Below, in pieces: positions 26,547 to 36,171 of a DNA stretch of 64,000 nt. The first letter of the stretch is position 1, and the number at the start of each line of letters is the position of its first letter. A model generated the notes under the pieces. That model had not been told where the DNA came from. It saw only the letters and a program-made list of their open reading frames with translations, and did not search any database. Location: positions 62,001-126,000 of the forward strand of contig CAZUMW010000006.1 of assembly GCA_964621615.1 (NCBI GenBank). Reading direction: 5' to 3'. Both the position numbers and the translations under genes were made by a program. The stretch comes from CAZUMW01 sp964621615. Its GTDB lineage: Bacteria > Desulfobacterota > WTBG01 > CAIYCZ01 > CAIRTM01.

Positions 26547-27304
26547 TGTATATTGAAAATGGACTTGTTGATGCTTGCAAGATGTGGCTCGCGCTTCAAT
26601 AAAGAAATAATCTCATACGCACCGAATAAATCTCCATAGTCGGGTTCCAATATGCCATAAACGGCACGCATAAACTGCAAATCTTCAGGATAATCAAGAA
26701 CAAATCGGCATCCCGGTTGGCACAATCCTTTCGGAGCAAAAAGGTGCATAATACGATACATATCAGAATTTTGAAAAAAATAGAGCGAAACATGCTCCCG
26801 AACTTCTTGGTCAAATATGTTTTGTGCAACCCATTCCAATGCCTTTGCTCCAAAAACAAGCACATCGATACCAAGCGGATAGGATCTCTTACAGGTTGTT
26901 GTCACAACATCGCATTCATTTTCCAAATATGTTTTTATACCGACATCGATCAATTCCGGATCAAGCAATATCATGTCACCACAGATTTCAACAACAACAT
27001 CTCCACACATTTGTTTTTGTGCCTCAACAACTCGAAGCAAAACATCATCTTCGCTGCCGCGATACAATTCGACCGCTTCCATATCTGCCCACTGTGCAAT
27101 AGGATCATCAGCGGTATTTGTTGATGTGGCAACGATAACATCATCTATCAAATCACAGGAGCGCAATCTGTTCAGCAGTCGACTCAGTGCCGGCTTGCCC
27201 TGAATATCTGCAAGAACTTTACCGGGCAGCCTGGATGAACCCATCCGCGCCTCGATACTGGCGATCACTTTTGGACTGGCGACGGCAGACAAAGAAGAAG
27301 ACAT
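26543..27304 (-). CDS. spsF: SpsF-type cytidylyltransferase (module A)
   Basis: The 253-residue protein has the SpsF/NeuA-like start VIASIEARMGSSRLPGKVL and EICGDMILLDPE, the acidic segment that binds the metal and sugar phosphate. SpsF-type proteins are thought to transfer CMP to acidic sugars in spore-coat and related glycans. It overlaps the Gfo/Idh gene by ATGA and follows the DegT aminotransferase after 12 bases. A paralogue is at 37174-37872. Confidence 0.82.
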   Translation of the reverse strand: MSSSLSAVASPKVIASIEARMGSSRLPGKVLADIQGKPALSRLLNRLRSCDLIDDVIVATSTNTADDPIAQWADMEAVELYRGSEDDVLLRVVEAQKQMCGDVVVEICGDMILLDPELIDVGIKTYLENECDVVTTTCKRSYPLGIDVLVFGAKALEWVAQNIFDQEVREHVSLYFFQNSDMYRIMHLFAPKGLCQPGCRFVLDYPEDLQFMRAVYGILEPDYGDLFGAYEIISLLKREPHLASINKSIFNIQ

Positions 27305-27316
27305 ATGGCGAGCAAA

Positions 27317-28594
27317 TTAAAGGGGGCTATTCCCCAATAACTTTCTATGCTTGTAAACTTTATGAATAGCTTCCACTAAAAGAGGAATCTGCTCCTTATC
27401 TATGTCATAGGCACACGGCTCGAAAAGCAGCAATTCCCTCTGATACATCCGTTCACACACAGGACAAAGGCCTTTATCGTAAGAGCGTTGCGGTGATAGC
27501 CTGAAAGGAAAGCCCTGTGCCCCTAAAGCGATCTTTTTTTGAAAAAGCGGCAGCAGGTACAAAGGCTTGCAGTAGCCCTGACCATGAGGAAAGCCCTCGG
27601 CCTTCAGCGCACGAGAGAACATTTCGCGACTAATTCCGACAACCGGCTCCTTAAACCGCACTCCCCACACATAATACACATGTCTGCATCCGGGACGCAC
27701 ATAAGGGGCCACCAGGCCTTCAAGTCCTCCAATACCCTCAGAAAGGGCTTCTGCCAATGCCTGACGACTGGCAACATGACCATCTATCCGCGCGAGTTGC
27801 TCTATTCCTATGGCAGCCTGGAGCTCAGTCATTCGAAAATTAAATCCAACCATATTTGAAATATCTTCAATCTCCAAAGGCTCAACAGCATTTTCGCCAT
27901 GATTTCGAATAAGTTTTATCCGAAGAGCCAGATTATCGTCATCAGTAACACAGATCCCGCCCTCACCGGTGTGTATGTGTTTGTGAAAATTCAGGCTAAA
28001 CACACCGATATCACCTATAGTGCCTGCAAAGGTACCGGCCTCTTCAGCTAAGGGACTCTGAGCGCTGTCTTCGACAAGAAAAAGACCGTGTTTTTCCGCA
28101 AGACGTTTTAGCTCGAAAAGGCGGGAAGGATGGCCGAACAGATTAACCGCAATAATCGCTTTTGTTTTTGATGATATCGCCTGCTGCACAGCTGTCGGAT
28201 CGAGACAGAACGTATCGGGTTCAATATCAGCAAAAACGGGAATGCCACCATAGATTAAGGGAGCCATAACAGTAGCAGACATAGTGAACGGCGGAACGAT
28301 TACTTCATCACCAGGAGAAATACCAATTGCACCCATTGCCGCATAGATTCCCGAGGTGGCCGAATTTAGGGATATCGCATGATTAACACGAAACCGTTCA
28401 CTCCAAGCCTGCTCAAACGCCCTCACTTTTGTTCCACCCCAAAAGCCTTCACACCAGCTCCCATAAAACCCGGAGACCGTTCCTGAGCGCATAACCTGGG
28501 CCACGGCTTCGATTTCATTATCGCCAATGGATTTATATGGCGAAAAGGGGGTCGAAATTACAGGACTTCCCCCGAAAAGTGCAAGCGTGCTCAT
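27317..28594 (-). CDS. DegT/DnrJ/EryC1 aminotransferase (module A)
   Basis: The 425-residue PLP enzyme has the substrate-side SLNSATSGIYAAMGA motif and the catalytic lysine segment FSLNFHKHIHTGEGG near residue 205. It would transfer an amino group from glutamate to a keto-sugar nucleotide. It has a C-terminal extension with a CPVCERM cysteine pair that the module B enzyme at 35008-36153 lacks, and it is about 45 residues longer. ATG at 28594 starts it, 91 bases after asparagine-synthetase paralogue 3. Confidence 0.88.
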   Translation of the reverse strand: MSTLALFGGSPVISTPFSPYKSIGDNEIEAVAQVMRSGTVSGFYGSWCEGFWGGTKVRAFEQAWSERFRVNHAISLNSATSGIYAAMGAIGISPGDEVIVPPFTMSATVMAPLIYGGIPVFADIEPDTFCLDPTAVQQAISSKTKAIIAVNLFGHPSRLFELKRLAEKHGLFLVEDSAQSPLAEEAGTFAGTIGDIGVFSLNFHKHIHTGEGGICVTDDDNLALRIKLIRNHGENAVEPLEIEDISNMVGFNFRMTELQAAIGIEQLARIDGHVASRQALAEALSEGIGGLEGLVAPYVRPGCRHVYYVWGVRFKEPVVGISREMFSRALKAEGFPHGQGYCKPLYLLPLFQKKIALGAQGFPFRLSPQRSYDKGLCPVCERMYQRELLLFEPCAYDIDKEQIPLLVEAIHKVYKHRKLLGNSPL

Positions 28595-28685
28595 GAAAAT
28601 CTCCAGCGGGCATGTTCATCAGGAAACTGCCCACCCTGCCAATAGTGGCAATATGGCAAACACAGCAAACTGACGTGATTATCGA

Positions 28686-30539
28686 TCATACACTCTCTTC
28701 AACAGCTGATGCCGCATACTCCTCCAAAAACATCTTTGAACATACAAAACTAAACAAAAATTTACTCTTACTGTTCGTCAAATAATCTTCCGCAAGAATA
28801 TCCTCTATCCGATTCTTTCTAACAAACTCAAAAACCGGACTATCATCGAGCAAATACTCATACACATTGCGGTCATGTATATCCAGGAAAGATAAAATAG
28901 GTGCATTGAATCCGACCTTGCGCCGGCTTTCAAGAATACTTGCCGGCACAATGCCCCGCATAGCGTCGCGCAACACCTTCTTGTTGAATCCGTTTCCTAT
29001 AAGATGGCGTGTTGGTATTGAGTAACAAAACTCAAACAACTGCCGGTCTAAAAATGGAGACCGGTTCTCAATCGAGTAATACATGGCATTCAGATCATCC
29101 TCATGCAAGATAACCGGCACCGATTCATGAAACATTTCGTTGAGCATCCGATTGCGTAGCAATCCATCCACAAAACACTTTTCTTCAAAAGGTTCTTCAA
29201 AATCAATTTTGAGACAATCAGAAAAAAACGATGCATCCAGATAAATATGCTCCCTCTGATTTGGGTTTTTGACAAACGCATAGGGATCCTGCAATAGCGG
29301 GTTCCTGACAATCGGAAGAATATTATCATTCCAGCTCTGCAGGGCATGGTTAAATAGCGGTTCATCTTGTTTGATTTCATACAGATACATTAAATGGTGA
29401 TCATAATAACCGGTAAAAAGCTCGTCAGCTGCCGTTCCGCTAATCGATATTTTATATCCCTGCTCAGCGATATTTTCCATCAAAAGCCACTGTGCATAAT
29501 ATGAAACAGTATATACCGGGGCATCATGAAATCGGACGAGCTCTCTAAGGCGGTCCAGAAAGCGATCCGTGTTAACAGGAACCGCGCTATGCCGTATGTC
29601 AAGCCGCAGTACAGCATCATCGACAAGATCCTGTTCGGCATATCGTTCATCAGTATTTACGATGGTAAACCCATGGACGTCATAATTGCATACTTTTTTG
29701 GCAATGCTGATTAGCGTGTTTGAGTCAACGCCTCCGCTCATACAAAAAGCCATGGGAACGTCAGCACGCAGCCGCAACGTGACCGCTCGCACCAGGGACT
29801 CCCGCGTCCCGTCAACAGCATCTTCGTAGGACATTGATTCATTTTCATAAAACTGCGGCTGCCAGTATGCCCTTTGTTCTTGGGTACCATCGGGCCTGAT
29901 AAAAAAAATGTGGCCCGGTGGAAGCTCTGTAATACCGAAAAAAAACGTGGCGCCTTTTTTGTAAAGCGACTTATAGCCATTGACTAAATATCGATAAAGT
30001 TGTCTATGGTTTATATCAAACCGAACCCCGGAAAGCGCAGAAATAAATTTTACCTCAGACCCGAAATACAGCCCAGTGGCATCCTCGTATATATAAAGAG
30101 GCTTTTCACCAAACCGATCCCGCCCCAAGATAAGCTCCTGCCTGTACTCATCATACGCACCAAAAGCCCACATGCCTTCGCATTTGTCCAGGCCTTCAGG
30201 TCCATAGGCCCGCAGCACTTCCAAAAAAACTTCTGTATCGCTTAGAGTGCTAAACTGACTGCCCATTTTTTTGAGCTCGGCACGAAGCTCGATATAATTG
30301 TAAAGCTCCCCATTATACGTCATCAACATATCGCCGATACGCAATGGCTGTTTGGCGCGCTCATCCAAATCTATGATGGCTAACCGGCTGTGAAGCAATA
30401 GTAATTTCTTGCCCGCTTCTGTCTCAGAGCGATAGGTCCCCTGAGCATCGGGACCCCGGTGGTGCATACGGGTTAAGCACCTGCTCACACGTTTCGGGCT
30501 AATCGTTTTTGTTCCAAAATATCCTGCAATTCCACACAT
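28686..30539 (-). CDS. Asparagine synthetase-like glutamine amidotransferase (paralogue 3)
   Basis: The 617-residue protein starts MCGIAGYFG with Cys2, has MHHRGPDAQG near residue 26 and the PP-loop FCMSGGVDSNT near 260. All parts of a class II glutamine amidotransferase plus synthetase are present. It lies between the NodB deacetylase and the module A aminotransferase. As with the other two copies, sugar-carboxylate amidation is the likelier role in this setting, but true asparagine synthesis cannot be excluded for one of the three. Confidence 0.87.
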   Translation of the reverse strand: MCGIAGYFGTKTISPKRVSRCLTRMHHRGPDAQGTYRSETEAGKKLLLLHSRLAIIDLDERAKQPLRIGDMLMTYNGELYNYIELRAELKKMGSQFSTLSDTEVFLEVLRAYGPEGLDKCEGMWAFGAYDEYRQELILGRDRFGEKPLYIYEDATGLYFGSEVKFISALSGVRFDINHRQLYRYLVNGYKSLYKKGATFFFGITELPPGHIFFIRPDGTQEQRAYWQPQFYENESMSYEDAVDGTRESLVRAVTLRLRADVPMAFCMSGGVDSNTLISIAKKVCNYDVHGFTIVNTDERYAEQDLVDDAVLRLDIRHSAVPVNTDRFLDRLRELVRFHDAPVYTVSYYAQWLLMENIAEQGYKISISGTAADELFTGYYDHHLMYLYEIKQDEPLFNHALQSWNDNILPIVRNPLLQDPYAFVKNPNQREHIYLDASFFSDCLKIDFEEPFEEKCFVDGLLRNRMLNEMFHESVPVILHEDDLNAMYYSIENRSPFLDRQLFEFCYSIPTRHLIGNGFNKKVLRDAMRGIVPASILESRRKVGFNAPILSFLDIHDRNVYEYLLDDSPVFEFVRKNRIEDILAEDYLTNSKSKFLFSFVCSKMFLEEYAASAVEESV

Positions 30540-30549
30540 GGCCTGAAAT

Positions 30550-31458
30550 CTATGTTACTGTTATCCTGTACAGATGAAACAAATCCTGCTTAGGAGTATT
30601 GATACCCGGAATAGCTGTGGGGCAACATTTAATACCTACTTTTCTTAACACACTAACAACTTCTTGACTGTAACAGTTTGACATTCCTTCAGGATATGAA
30701 TAATGACGGGTTTCTATTCCAGCGCGATCTCGCAAAAGGCGCAAACTTGTTTCCACTTCAAGCACAAGTGATTCCAGAGGTAAAAAACTCATAATTGCAT
30801 GTGTGTGCGTATGACCACCGATAATAAAATTATCCGAGCAGCAAAGTTCACGAACTTGCCCCCAGCTCATTTTTTTATCCAGCGGATCCTCACTTGTATA
30901 TATGGCGGAAACGTTGCATTGAGAAAAGATATCATCAACAAGGGTTTCTACAGCAATGTCTGAAGAATTTTTTACATGTAGGCGAATATTATCTAATAGG
31001 TTAATTTTATCACGATCATTGGAAAATTCATATTGTTCCCTCCTCCATGGCAAAACAAGGGAACCAGCGGGGCAGTTTTCCAAGCAAAGCTCAATCCGAT
31101 CGATCCAAGACATAGTGTTACGCTCAATAAAATCGGTGCTAACATAGAACACCGCCGGTATATGCATATCAGACAGGATGGGGCAGGCAACTGAGTAATT
31201 ATTTTCAAAACCATCATCAAAACTGACAACAAAAGATCGTGGGGGAAATGGTGTGCCCGTCGTAACGCAGTCAACAACTTGATCAATAGTGATCGCACAG
31301 CCGCTTGACTTTAATTCCGTAAGCACATCAATAAACCGTTCCCGTTCAATGTGCTTTAGGGTATAGTTGCGTACCGCGTACGAATGCCTTTCAACCACAC
31401 CGTGGAACAAAAAAATGGCAAGAGCCGTATCTGAAAGTAGTCCGGAAAAGGTATTCAC
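30550..31458 (-). CDS. NodB-type polysaccharide deacetylase
   Basis: The 302-residue protein has the NodB metal/catalytic motif SFDDGF near residue 80 and the metal ligands GGHTHTH near 218. It has no signal peptide, so it would act in the cytoplasm on a sugar nucleotide or lipid-linked sugar, removing an N-acetyl group. It starts with GTG at 31458, overlapping the stop of the formyltransferase gene (GTGA). Deacetylation followed by formylation of the freed amine would fit this pair. Confidence 0.82.
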   Translation of the reverse strand: MNTFSGLLSDTALAIFLFHGVVERHSYAVRNYTLKHIERERFIDVLTELKSSGCAITIDQVVDCVTTGTPFPPRSFVVSFDDGFENNYSVACPILSDMHIPAVFYVSTDFIERNTMSWIDRIELCLENCPAGSLVLPWRREQYEFSNDRDKINLLDNIRLHVKNSSDIAVETLVDDIFSQCNVSAIYTSEDPLDKKMSWGQVRELCCSDNFIIGGHTHTHAIMSFLPLESLVLEVETSLRLLRDRAGIETRHYSYPEGMSNCYSQEVVSVLRKVGIKCCPTAIPGINTPKQDLFHLYRITVT

Positions 31459-32165
31459 AGGGAGGCGGTGAATCGCTCAAATTTCTTTAGACAAATCTCT
31501 TTAAGCTGTGTCGGCATGAATGAATAATAGCGTCCCCTCATCTGTTGTCGCCGACTAATAAATGCTCCGAAACGGTCAAACATATCCAGAGCGGTGAGTG
31601 CCATCATTATGCATGCGTTCGTATTGACCTTCCGCAAAGCATATAGCGGCATATTTCTTTGTATTTCCAGCTGCTGCTGCAAAATAATGTCGCCATCATC
31701 AAGATCCTGATTAAGACAATGTAATGTCGTTATCAACAGGTTGAAATCATTGTGATAAATAGCCCACAAGTGTGAATCAAGCCCACGATAGTGTTCAGGA
31801 TCACCTCCGTGCAAGTTAACAATCGCCTCAGGGCAGCATGCAATAACCTCTGCTGACACTTTTCCCGTTCCAAATACAATCACCACATCAGGCTTAAGCT
31901 GTTTCAGCACCGCAGCTGCCGCCGCATCATTTACTGAGGAAACTGTTTTAGTGTTGACGAACTCCCCGATATCAGGGTTTTTTCCATCAAAAAATTCGTC
32001 GGCATCATATTCATCACGCCTACACTCAAAAGCATGGCTGGTCTCAAATGCCGGACTGCTTGATCTTGTTTCCACTATCACTAAATCGACAGGAAAGGCT
32101 TTATCAAGCTCTCGAACAAAATATGCGTGGTGAAGAGTCTGCGTTGTGAGAACAACTATTTTCAT
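31455..32165 (-). CDS. Formyltransferase-family protein (sugar N-formylation)
   Basis: The 236-residue protein resembles the catalytic half of methionyl-tRNA formyltransferase. It has VNLHGGDPEHYRGLDSHLW near residue 115, carrying the His and the segment equivalent to HPSLLPxYRG, and DLDDGDIILQQ with the conserved Asp. It lacks the C-terminal tRNA-binding domain, so it belongs with sugar formyltransferases that use N10-formyltetrahydrofolate on amino sugars. It starts ATG at 32165, 9 bases after the SpsE gene. Confidence 0.82.
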   Translation of the reverse strand: MKIVVLTTQTLHHAYFVRELDKAFPVDLVIVETRSSSPAFETSHAFECRRDEYDADEFFDGKNPDIGEFVNTKTVSSVNDAAAAAVLKQLKPDVVIVFGTGKVSAEVIACCPEAIVNLHGGDPEHYRGLDSHLWAIYHNDFNLLITTLHCLNQDLDDGDIILQQQLEIQRNMPLYALRKVNTNACIMMALTALDMFDRFGAFISRRQQMRGRYYSFMPTQLKEICLKKFERFTASL

Positions 32166-32174
32166 TTTTTACTC

Positions 32175-33188
32175 TCATGTTGTAAGCATATCTGACAAAA
32201 TAATTTCAGAAAACGGGATATCTTTCCGGGCTTTTTTCCCGATCACCTGATATTCATTTCCGGGTGGCATCCCGCCTGAAGGTCTTAACCACGTAATATC
32301 ATCCCAGCAAATGATCTCCCCAGAATTAATATCCCGTGCAGCCGCAATCGAGCGTCGCAGCGGAAAAATCAAGTTCTTTTCACATTCCTGAGGTTCTTTC
32401 AGGCCGGAACCCATCATCTCTTCGGCACAACGGATTCGCTCAACAAGACACCGCAGATCTTCAGGATTGGCCGATATATGGTGATCACGAAAGTCAGAAA
32501 AATTTTTATCAAGAGTGAAATGCTTTTCTATAATCCGTGCACCAGCGGCAACTCCCAGAACGGCTGCATCTATACCAAGAGTATGGTCGGAGTAACCGAC
32601 TGTACAACCAAGAGTTTGCCGAAGCACCGAGATAGTCTTTAGATTGGCATAAGCAGGCGGCACAGGATAACTCGATACGCAATGGAGAACAGCAAGCTCC
32701 TGTTCCACTCCTTTTTGATACCAGGTGTGTTCAATCAACGATTTGGCATAATGGATATCGGGAAGTTCGGCAAGTCCGCAGGAAAGAATAACCGGCTTAC
32801 CAAATTCCGCTACTCTTTTCATCAAGGGATAAAATGTATTATCCGCTGAGGAAATTTTGAATGCCGCCACTAAGCGGGAAATCATTAGCGCGCTCGGCAG
32901 GTCAAACGGGGTCGACAAAAACAGGACACCTGCCCGATGGGCAACCCCCTGTAACTTTTCAAATTCCCGGCCCGTAAGCTGAAACCGCTTAAGCATTGAA
33001 AAGCGGTCGGCGTCGGCTTTGCGGATATAGTGCTCCGTATTAAAAGTCTGAAATTTTACTGCATGGGCACCTGCTTCAGCAGCTCTGCCAACCATTTCCT
33101 CAGCCATAGCATAGCTGCCTTCATGATTATTGCCTATTTCCGCAACAATCATGACCTGTTTATTCAAATCATGGTGTGCTATTTTCAT
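32175..33188 (-). CDS. spsE: NeuB/SpsE-type nonulosonic acid synthase with SAF domain
   Basis: The 337-residue protein has MIVAEIGNNHEGS, HAVKFQTFNTE, SSYPVPP and IIEKHFTLDK of the NeuB/SpsE family. Its C-terminal 60 residues (LRRSIAAARDINSGEIICWDD onward) form an SAF antifreeze-like domain. It would condense PEP with an acyl-amino hexose, as PseI or LegI do. The ATG at 33188 is 2 bases after the GNAT stop; an earlier TTG is not preferred. It differs clearly from the NeuB at 8844-9737, so two different nonulosonic acids are likely. Confidence 0.86.
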   Translation of the reverse strand: MKIAHHDLNKQVMIVAEIGNNHEGSYAMAEEMVGRAAEAGAHAVKFQTFNTEHYIRKADADRFSMLKRFQLTGREFEKLQGVAHRAGVLFLSTPFDLPSALMISRLVAAFKISSADNTFYPLMKRVAEFGKPVILSCGLAELPDIHYAKSLIEHTWYQKGVEQELAVLHCVSSYPVPPAYANLKTISVLRQTLGCTVGYSDHTLGIDAAVLGVAAGARIIEKHFTLDKNFSDFRDHHISANPEDLRCLVERIRCAEEMMGSGLKEPQECEKNLIFPLRRSIAAARDINSGEIICWDDITWLRPSGGMPPGNEYQVIGKKARKDIPFSEIILSDMLTT

Positions 33189-33190
33189 TT

Positions 33191-33943
33191 TCAACTATAA
33201 TAATGAAAAACATACTGTGACACATCCGGCACAAAACCAAGACCACAATACATACGCAGCGATGGCAGGTTACATAATTGTGTGCCGACCCGGATACAAT
33301 CACATTCTTGAAGCTGAGATTCTGCAAATCTAATCATTTCGCTGGCATAGCCTCTGCGCTGGTATCCATTCCGAACTGCAATCAGATCAATAATAAGCAT
33401 TGTACCGGAAAAAATCAGTTGTAAAAATCCGACAATACCGCCGCAATGCTCTGCCACAACCATACAATCCCCGCGGTTACCCGTAAAATAGTTCCCTGCC
33501 CATTCCGCCTTGATCCTATCAGCAATTGTTTTTTCTATGTGCGGATCTCTATGGAAACGTGAAAAAACAAAACTTGTCCGTGCAATATCGACAACTTCCT
33601 CACAATCAGAACTCACAGCAAAACGGACCCGGCTATGGCCATCAGAACAACCGGATACAGAAGTACCTTTTTGAAGGGTTACAACTGAATCAGCAACATA
33701 AAATCCTTTTCTTTGCAACCAGATTGCCTGTTCCAGTCGATCAGAAGGGATTTTTGCATACAGAAACACTTCTCCGTATGATATAGCAGCATCAAGTGTT
33801 GGCGCATTATCGCAATCACCTTGCGAATCCCGAGCGCTGTTGTCAAATATGGAAACGCCAAAAACCTTCCTTGATATTATATCAGAAAGCCATCTGTCGG
33901 GACAACATTTGGCATAGAATGCATTCATATCCATATTAGCCAT
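33191..33943 (-). CDS. GNAT acetyltransferase, WecD/SpsD-like
   Basis: The 250-residue protein has a C-terminal GNAT domain with IAVRNGYQRRGYASEMI as acetyl-CoA loop and an N-terminal region with ARTSFVFSRFHRDPHIEKT. The latter resembles the dTDP-4-amino-sugar acetyltransferase WecD and spore-coat SpsD. It would N-acetylate the amino sugar made by the module B aminotransferase before the SpsE step. It ends 2 bases before SpsE, and the gene upstream is an epimerase. Confidence 0.78.
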   Translation of the reverse strand: MANMDMNAFYAKCCPDRWLSDIISRKVFGVSIFDNSARDSQGDCDNAPTLDAAISYGEVFLYAKIPSDRLEQAIWLQRKGFYVADSVVTLQKGTSVSGCSDGHSRVRFAVSSDCEEVVDIARTSFVFSRFHRDPHIEKTIADRIKAEWAGNYFTGNRGDCMVVAEHCGGIVGFLQLIFSGTMLIIDLIAVRNGYQRRGYASEMIRFAESQLQECDCIRVGTQLCNLPSLRMYCGLGFVPDVSQYVFHYYS

Positions 33944-33967
33944 AAAACACGCACCACGGTAAAGACA

Positions 33968-34990
33968 TTACCTACCATTGTTTGAAAAAAGCTCTTTGTA
34001 CCACCGAATATATTCGATGTACCCTTTTTCCAGGGGCCATTGCGGATCGTAACCGATCAGATTACGGGCTTTGTCAACGGAAAGAGTCCCGCGGTCAGGG
34101 GTAAGCCGATCTTTTGGCACATAATCTATATTGACCTCGGGGAAATACTCTCTTATGATTGATGCCATTTGACCTAAAGAACGTGACTCGCCATATGTGA
34201 GGTTAAACGTCTGATTGAGGGCTTTTTTATTTTCTATGATATTCTTGATTCCTTTAACTAAATCCTGAACATACGTAAAATCAAGCTTCTGTTCCCCATC
34301 GCCTTCTATCGTTATTTGTTGCCCCATGAGTGCCTCTTCTATAAATATTTGGCTTACACGACGACTGATACACCCCTCACCATAAAGGGCTGAAGGTCTA
34401 ACGATTGTATAGGGCAAATCAAATACATTATTATATGATCGAACCAATTTTTCGCCCGACAGTTTCAAATTGCCATAAATACCGATAGGCTCACAGGGCG
34501 TATCTTCAGTGACCCCTCCCGGGGGAAAATTTCCGTATACCATACTGGAAGAAAAATAAATAAAATGCTCAGCATGGCCTCGCGCATTGTCCAGTGCATT
34601 TTCTAAGGTACGCAAGCTATGATCAAATGTGTGATAGGGATCTTTATTTGAGCGATTTGCATGTGCAACCGCTGCCAGCAAAACAATAACCTGAGGGTTA
34701 ATATTATTCATGGCCAAAGAGAGTTCCGCATATTGGCGGGCGTCGACTACATATAGTGGGATGTGAGCCTTCCTGAGCAATTCAAGGCGACGGTTGACAA
34801 TTCCAATATACAGGTCACGATTATGTATATGTTGATTCGAAGAATGGAGGAACAAAAGATTATTGACATTTAATCCATCGATAACCGAAACATCCGCGCC
34901 GTTTTTCTTTAAATAAAGAGCCAGATTATGACCAATAAAACCAGCACCTCCGATCAGCACTATTCTTTTGTCTTCTATTGGGTTAACCAT
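33968..34990 (-). CDS. NAD-dependent epimerase/dehydratase (extended SDR)
   Basis: The 340-residue protein has the GGAGFIGHN nucleotide-binding motif at residues 14-22, SSSMVYG with the catalytic serine and IYGNLK as YxxxK. It would convert a nucleotide sugar, giving a 4-keto or epimerised product for the DegT aminotransferase encoded 17 bases upstream. The exact reaction cannot be read from the sequence. Confidence 0.87.
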   Translation of the reverse strand: MVNPIEDKRIVLIGGAGFIGHNLALYLKKNGADVSVIDGLNVNNLLFLHSSNQHIHNRDLYIGIVNRRLELLRKAHIPLYVVDARQYAELSLAMNNINPQVIVLLAAVAHANRSNKDPYHTFDHSLRTLENALDNARGHAEHFIYFSSSMVYGNFPPGGVTEDTPCEPIGIYGNLKLSGEKLVRSYNNVFDLPYTIVRPSALYGEGCISRRVSQIFIEEALMGQQITIEGDGEQKLDFTYVQDLVKGIKNIIENKKALNQTFNLTYGESRSLGQMASIIREYFPEVNIDYVPKDRLTPDRGTLSVDKARNLIGYDPQWPLEKGYIEYIRWYKELFSNNGR

Positions 34991-35007
34991 AACACGCCCG
35001 CCTTCTG

Positions 35008-36153
35008 TTAAATAATGTTTACAATGGCCTGCTTTATTTTTTTTATGATATATTCCATATCTTCGATATCTAAATGCGGACCAACAGGTAAAGCTATAGA
35101 ATTATTGCTAATACAAGCCGCTACCGGAAAACTCCTGAGAGAATATCCGTATTTGTCGCGATAATATGCCAGATGCGGCACCGGCTGCGGATAGTATACG
35201 CTTGTTCCGATACCCGCCTCTTTTAAAAAGCGTACTATTTCAAATCGCTTTTCTGCAATCCGTTCTTGGAGAATGCCGGAAAGACAATAACAGCTGCTCT
35301 GAAATTGTCTATTTGATGATCGCAGCATATTTATTTCATCGATACTCTGCATTCCCTGGTACAATGCCATAAAATTATCACGTCGCTTTTCAAGAAAAAG
35401 GTCCATTTTTTTTAACTGTTCGATACCAAGAGCCGCTTGAATTTCATTCATTCTATAATTATAACCCAGCATAGTAACATCATATACTCCCGGCACCTTT
35501 CGCTCCCCCACACAGCGATCAACACCAAACGCTTTCTTGCGCTGTATGCGCTCAGCCAAATAAGTATCACGGGTAATCAACATTCCGCCTTCAGCAGTGG
35601 TCATATGTTTAACAGGATAAAAAGAAAAGCAGCCTACGTCACCATGCAGACCGGCGTGTACACCGTTATAATAGGTGCCAAGCGCCAAAGCACAGTCTTC
35701 GAGGACCAACAACCCATTTTTTTTCGCAATGTCCACAATCCGCTCCATGTCAACCGGCATACCCAGAAAATGCACAACAGCGATCGCTTTTGTGCGATTG
35801 GTAATTGCTGATTCTACCTGATCGACGTCGATATTGCCGGTTCTGATCTCAGCATCAACAAAAACAGGTTTCGCTCCGCAAAACTCAACAGCATGGGCCG
35901 TGGCCGTATGCGTCTGGGCTGGCACAATAACTTCATCCCCCTGCTCAAGCCCAAGGTCAAAATAGATCAAATGCATCGCCGCAGTGCATGATGAAACTGT
36001 TACCGCATGAGAAGCATTGGTGAAAGCCGCAAAATCTTCCTCAAACTGCTTTGCTTTTGGGCCATGCACTAATACCGACCCATCCAACACCCTTAGAACA
36101 GCTTCCTTTTCTTCTTCACCGATCATAGGTTTGCCAAAAGGAACAGTACGCAT
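35008..36153 (-). CDS. DegT/DnrJ/EryC1 aminotransferase (module B)
   Basis: The 381-residue PLP enzyme has TVSSCTAAMHLIYFDL, QTHTATAHAVEFCGAKPVF and the lysine segment FSFYPVKHMTTAEGG near residue 185. It is of the size typical for sugar aminotransferases such as PseC or SpsC. It stands between the module B Gfo/Idh dehydrogenase and the epimerase, which suggests a route from a keto-sugar nucleotide to an amino sugar that is then acetylated by the WecD-like enzyme. Confidence 0.88.
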   Translation of the reverse strand: MRTVPFGKPMIGEEEKEAVLRVLDGSVLVHGPKAKQFEEDFAAFTNASHAVTVSSCTAAMHLIYFDLGLEQGDEVIVPAQTHTATAHAVEFCGAKPVFVDAEIRTGNIDVDQVESAITNRTKAIAVVHFLGMPVDMERIVDIAKKNGLLVLEDCALALGTYYNGVHAGLHGDVGCFSFYPVKHMTTAEGGMLITRDTYLAERIQRKKAFGVDRCVGERKVPGVYDVTMLGYNYRMNEIQAALGIEQLKKMDLFLEKRRDNFMALYQGMQSIDEINMLRSSNRQFQSSCYCLSGILQERIAEKRFEIVRFLKEAGIGTSVYYPQPVPHLAYYRDKYGYSLRSFPVAACISNNSIALPVGPHLDIEDMEYIIKKIKQAIVNII

Positions 36154-36171
36154 TGAAACACCCGCCTTTCT

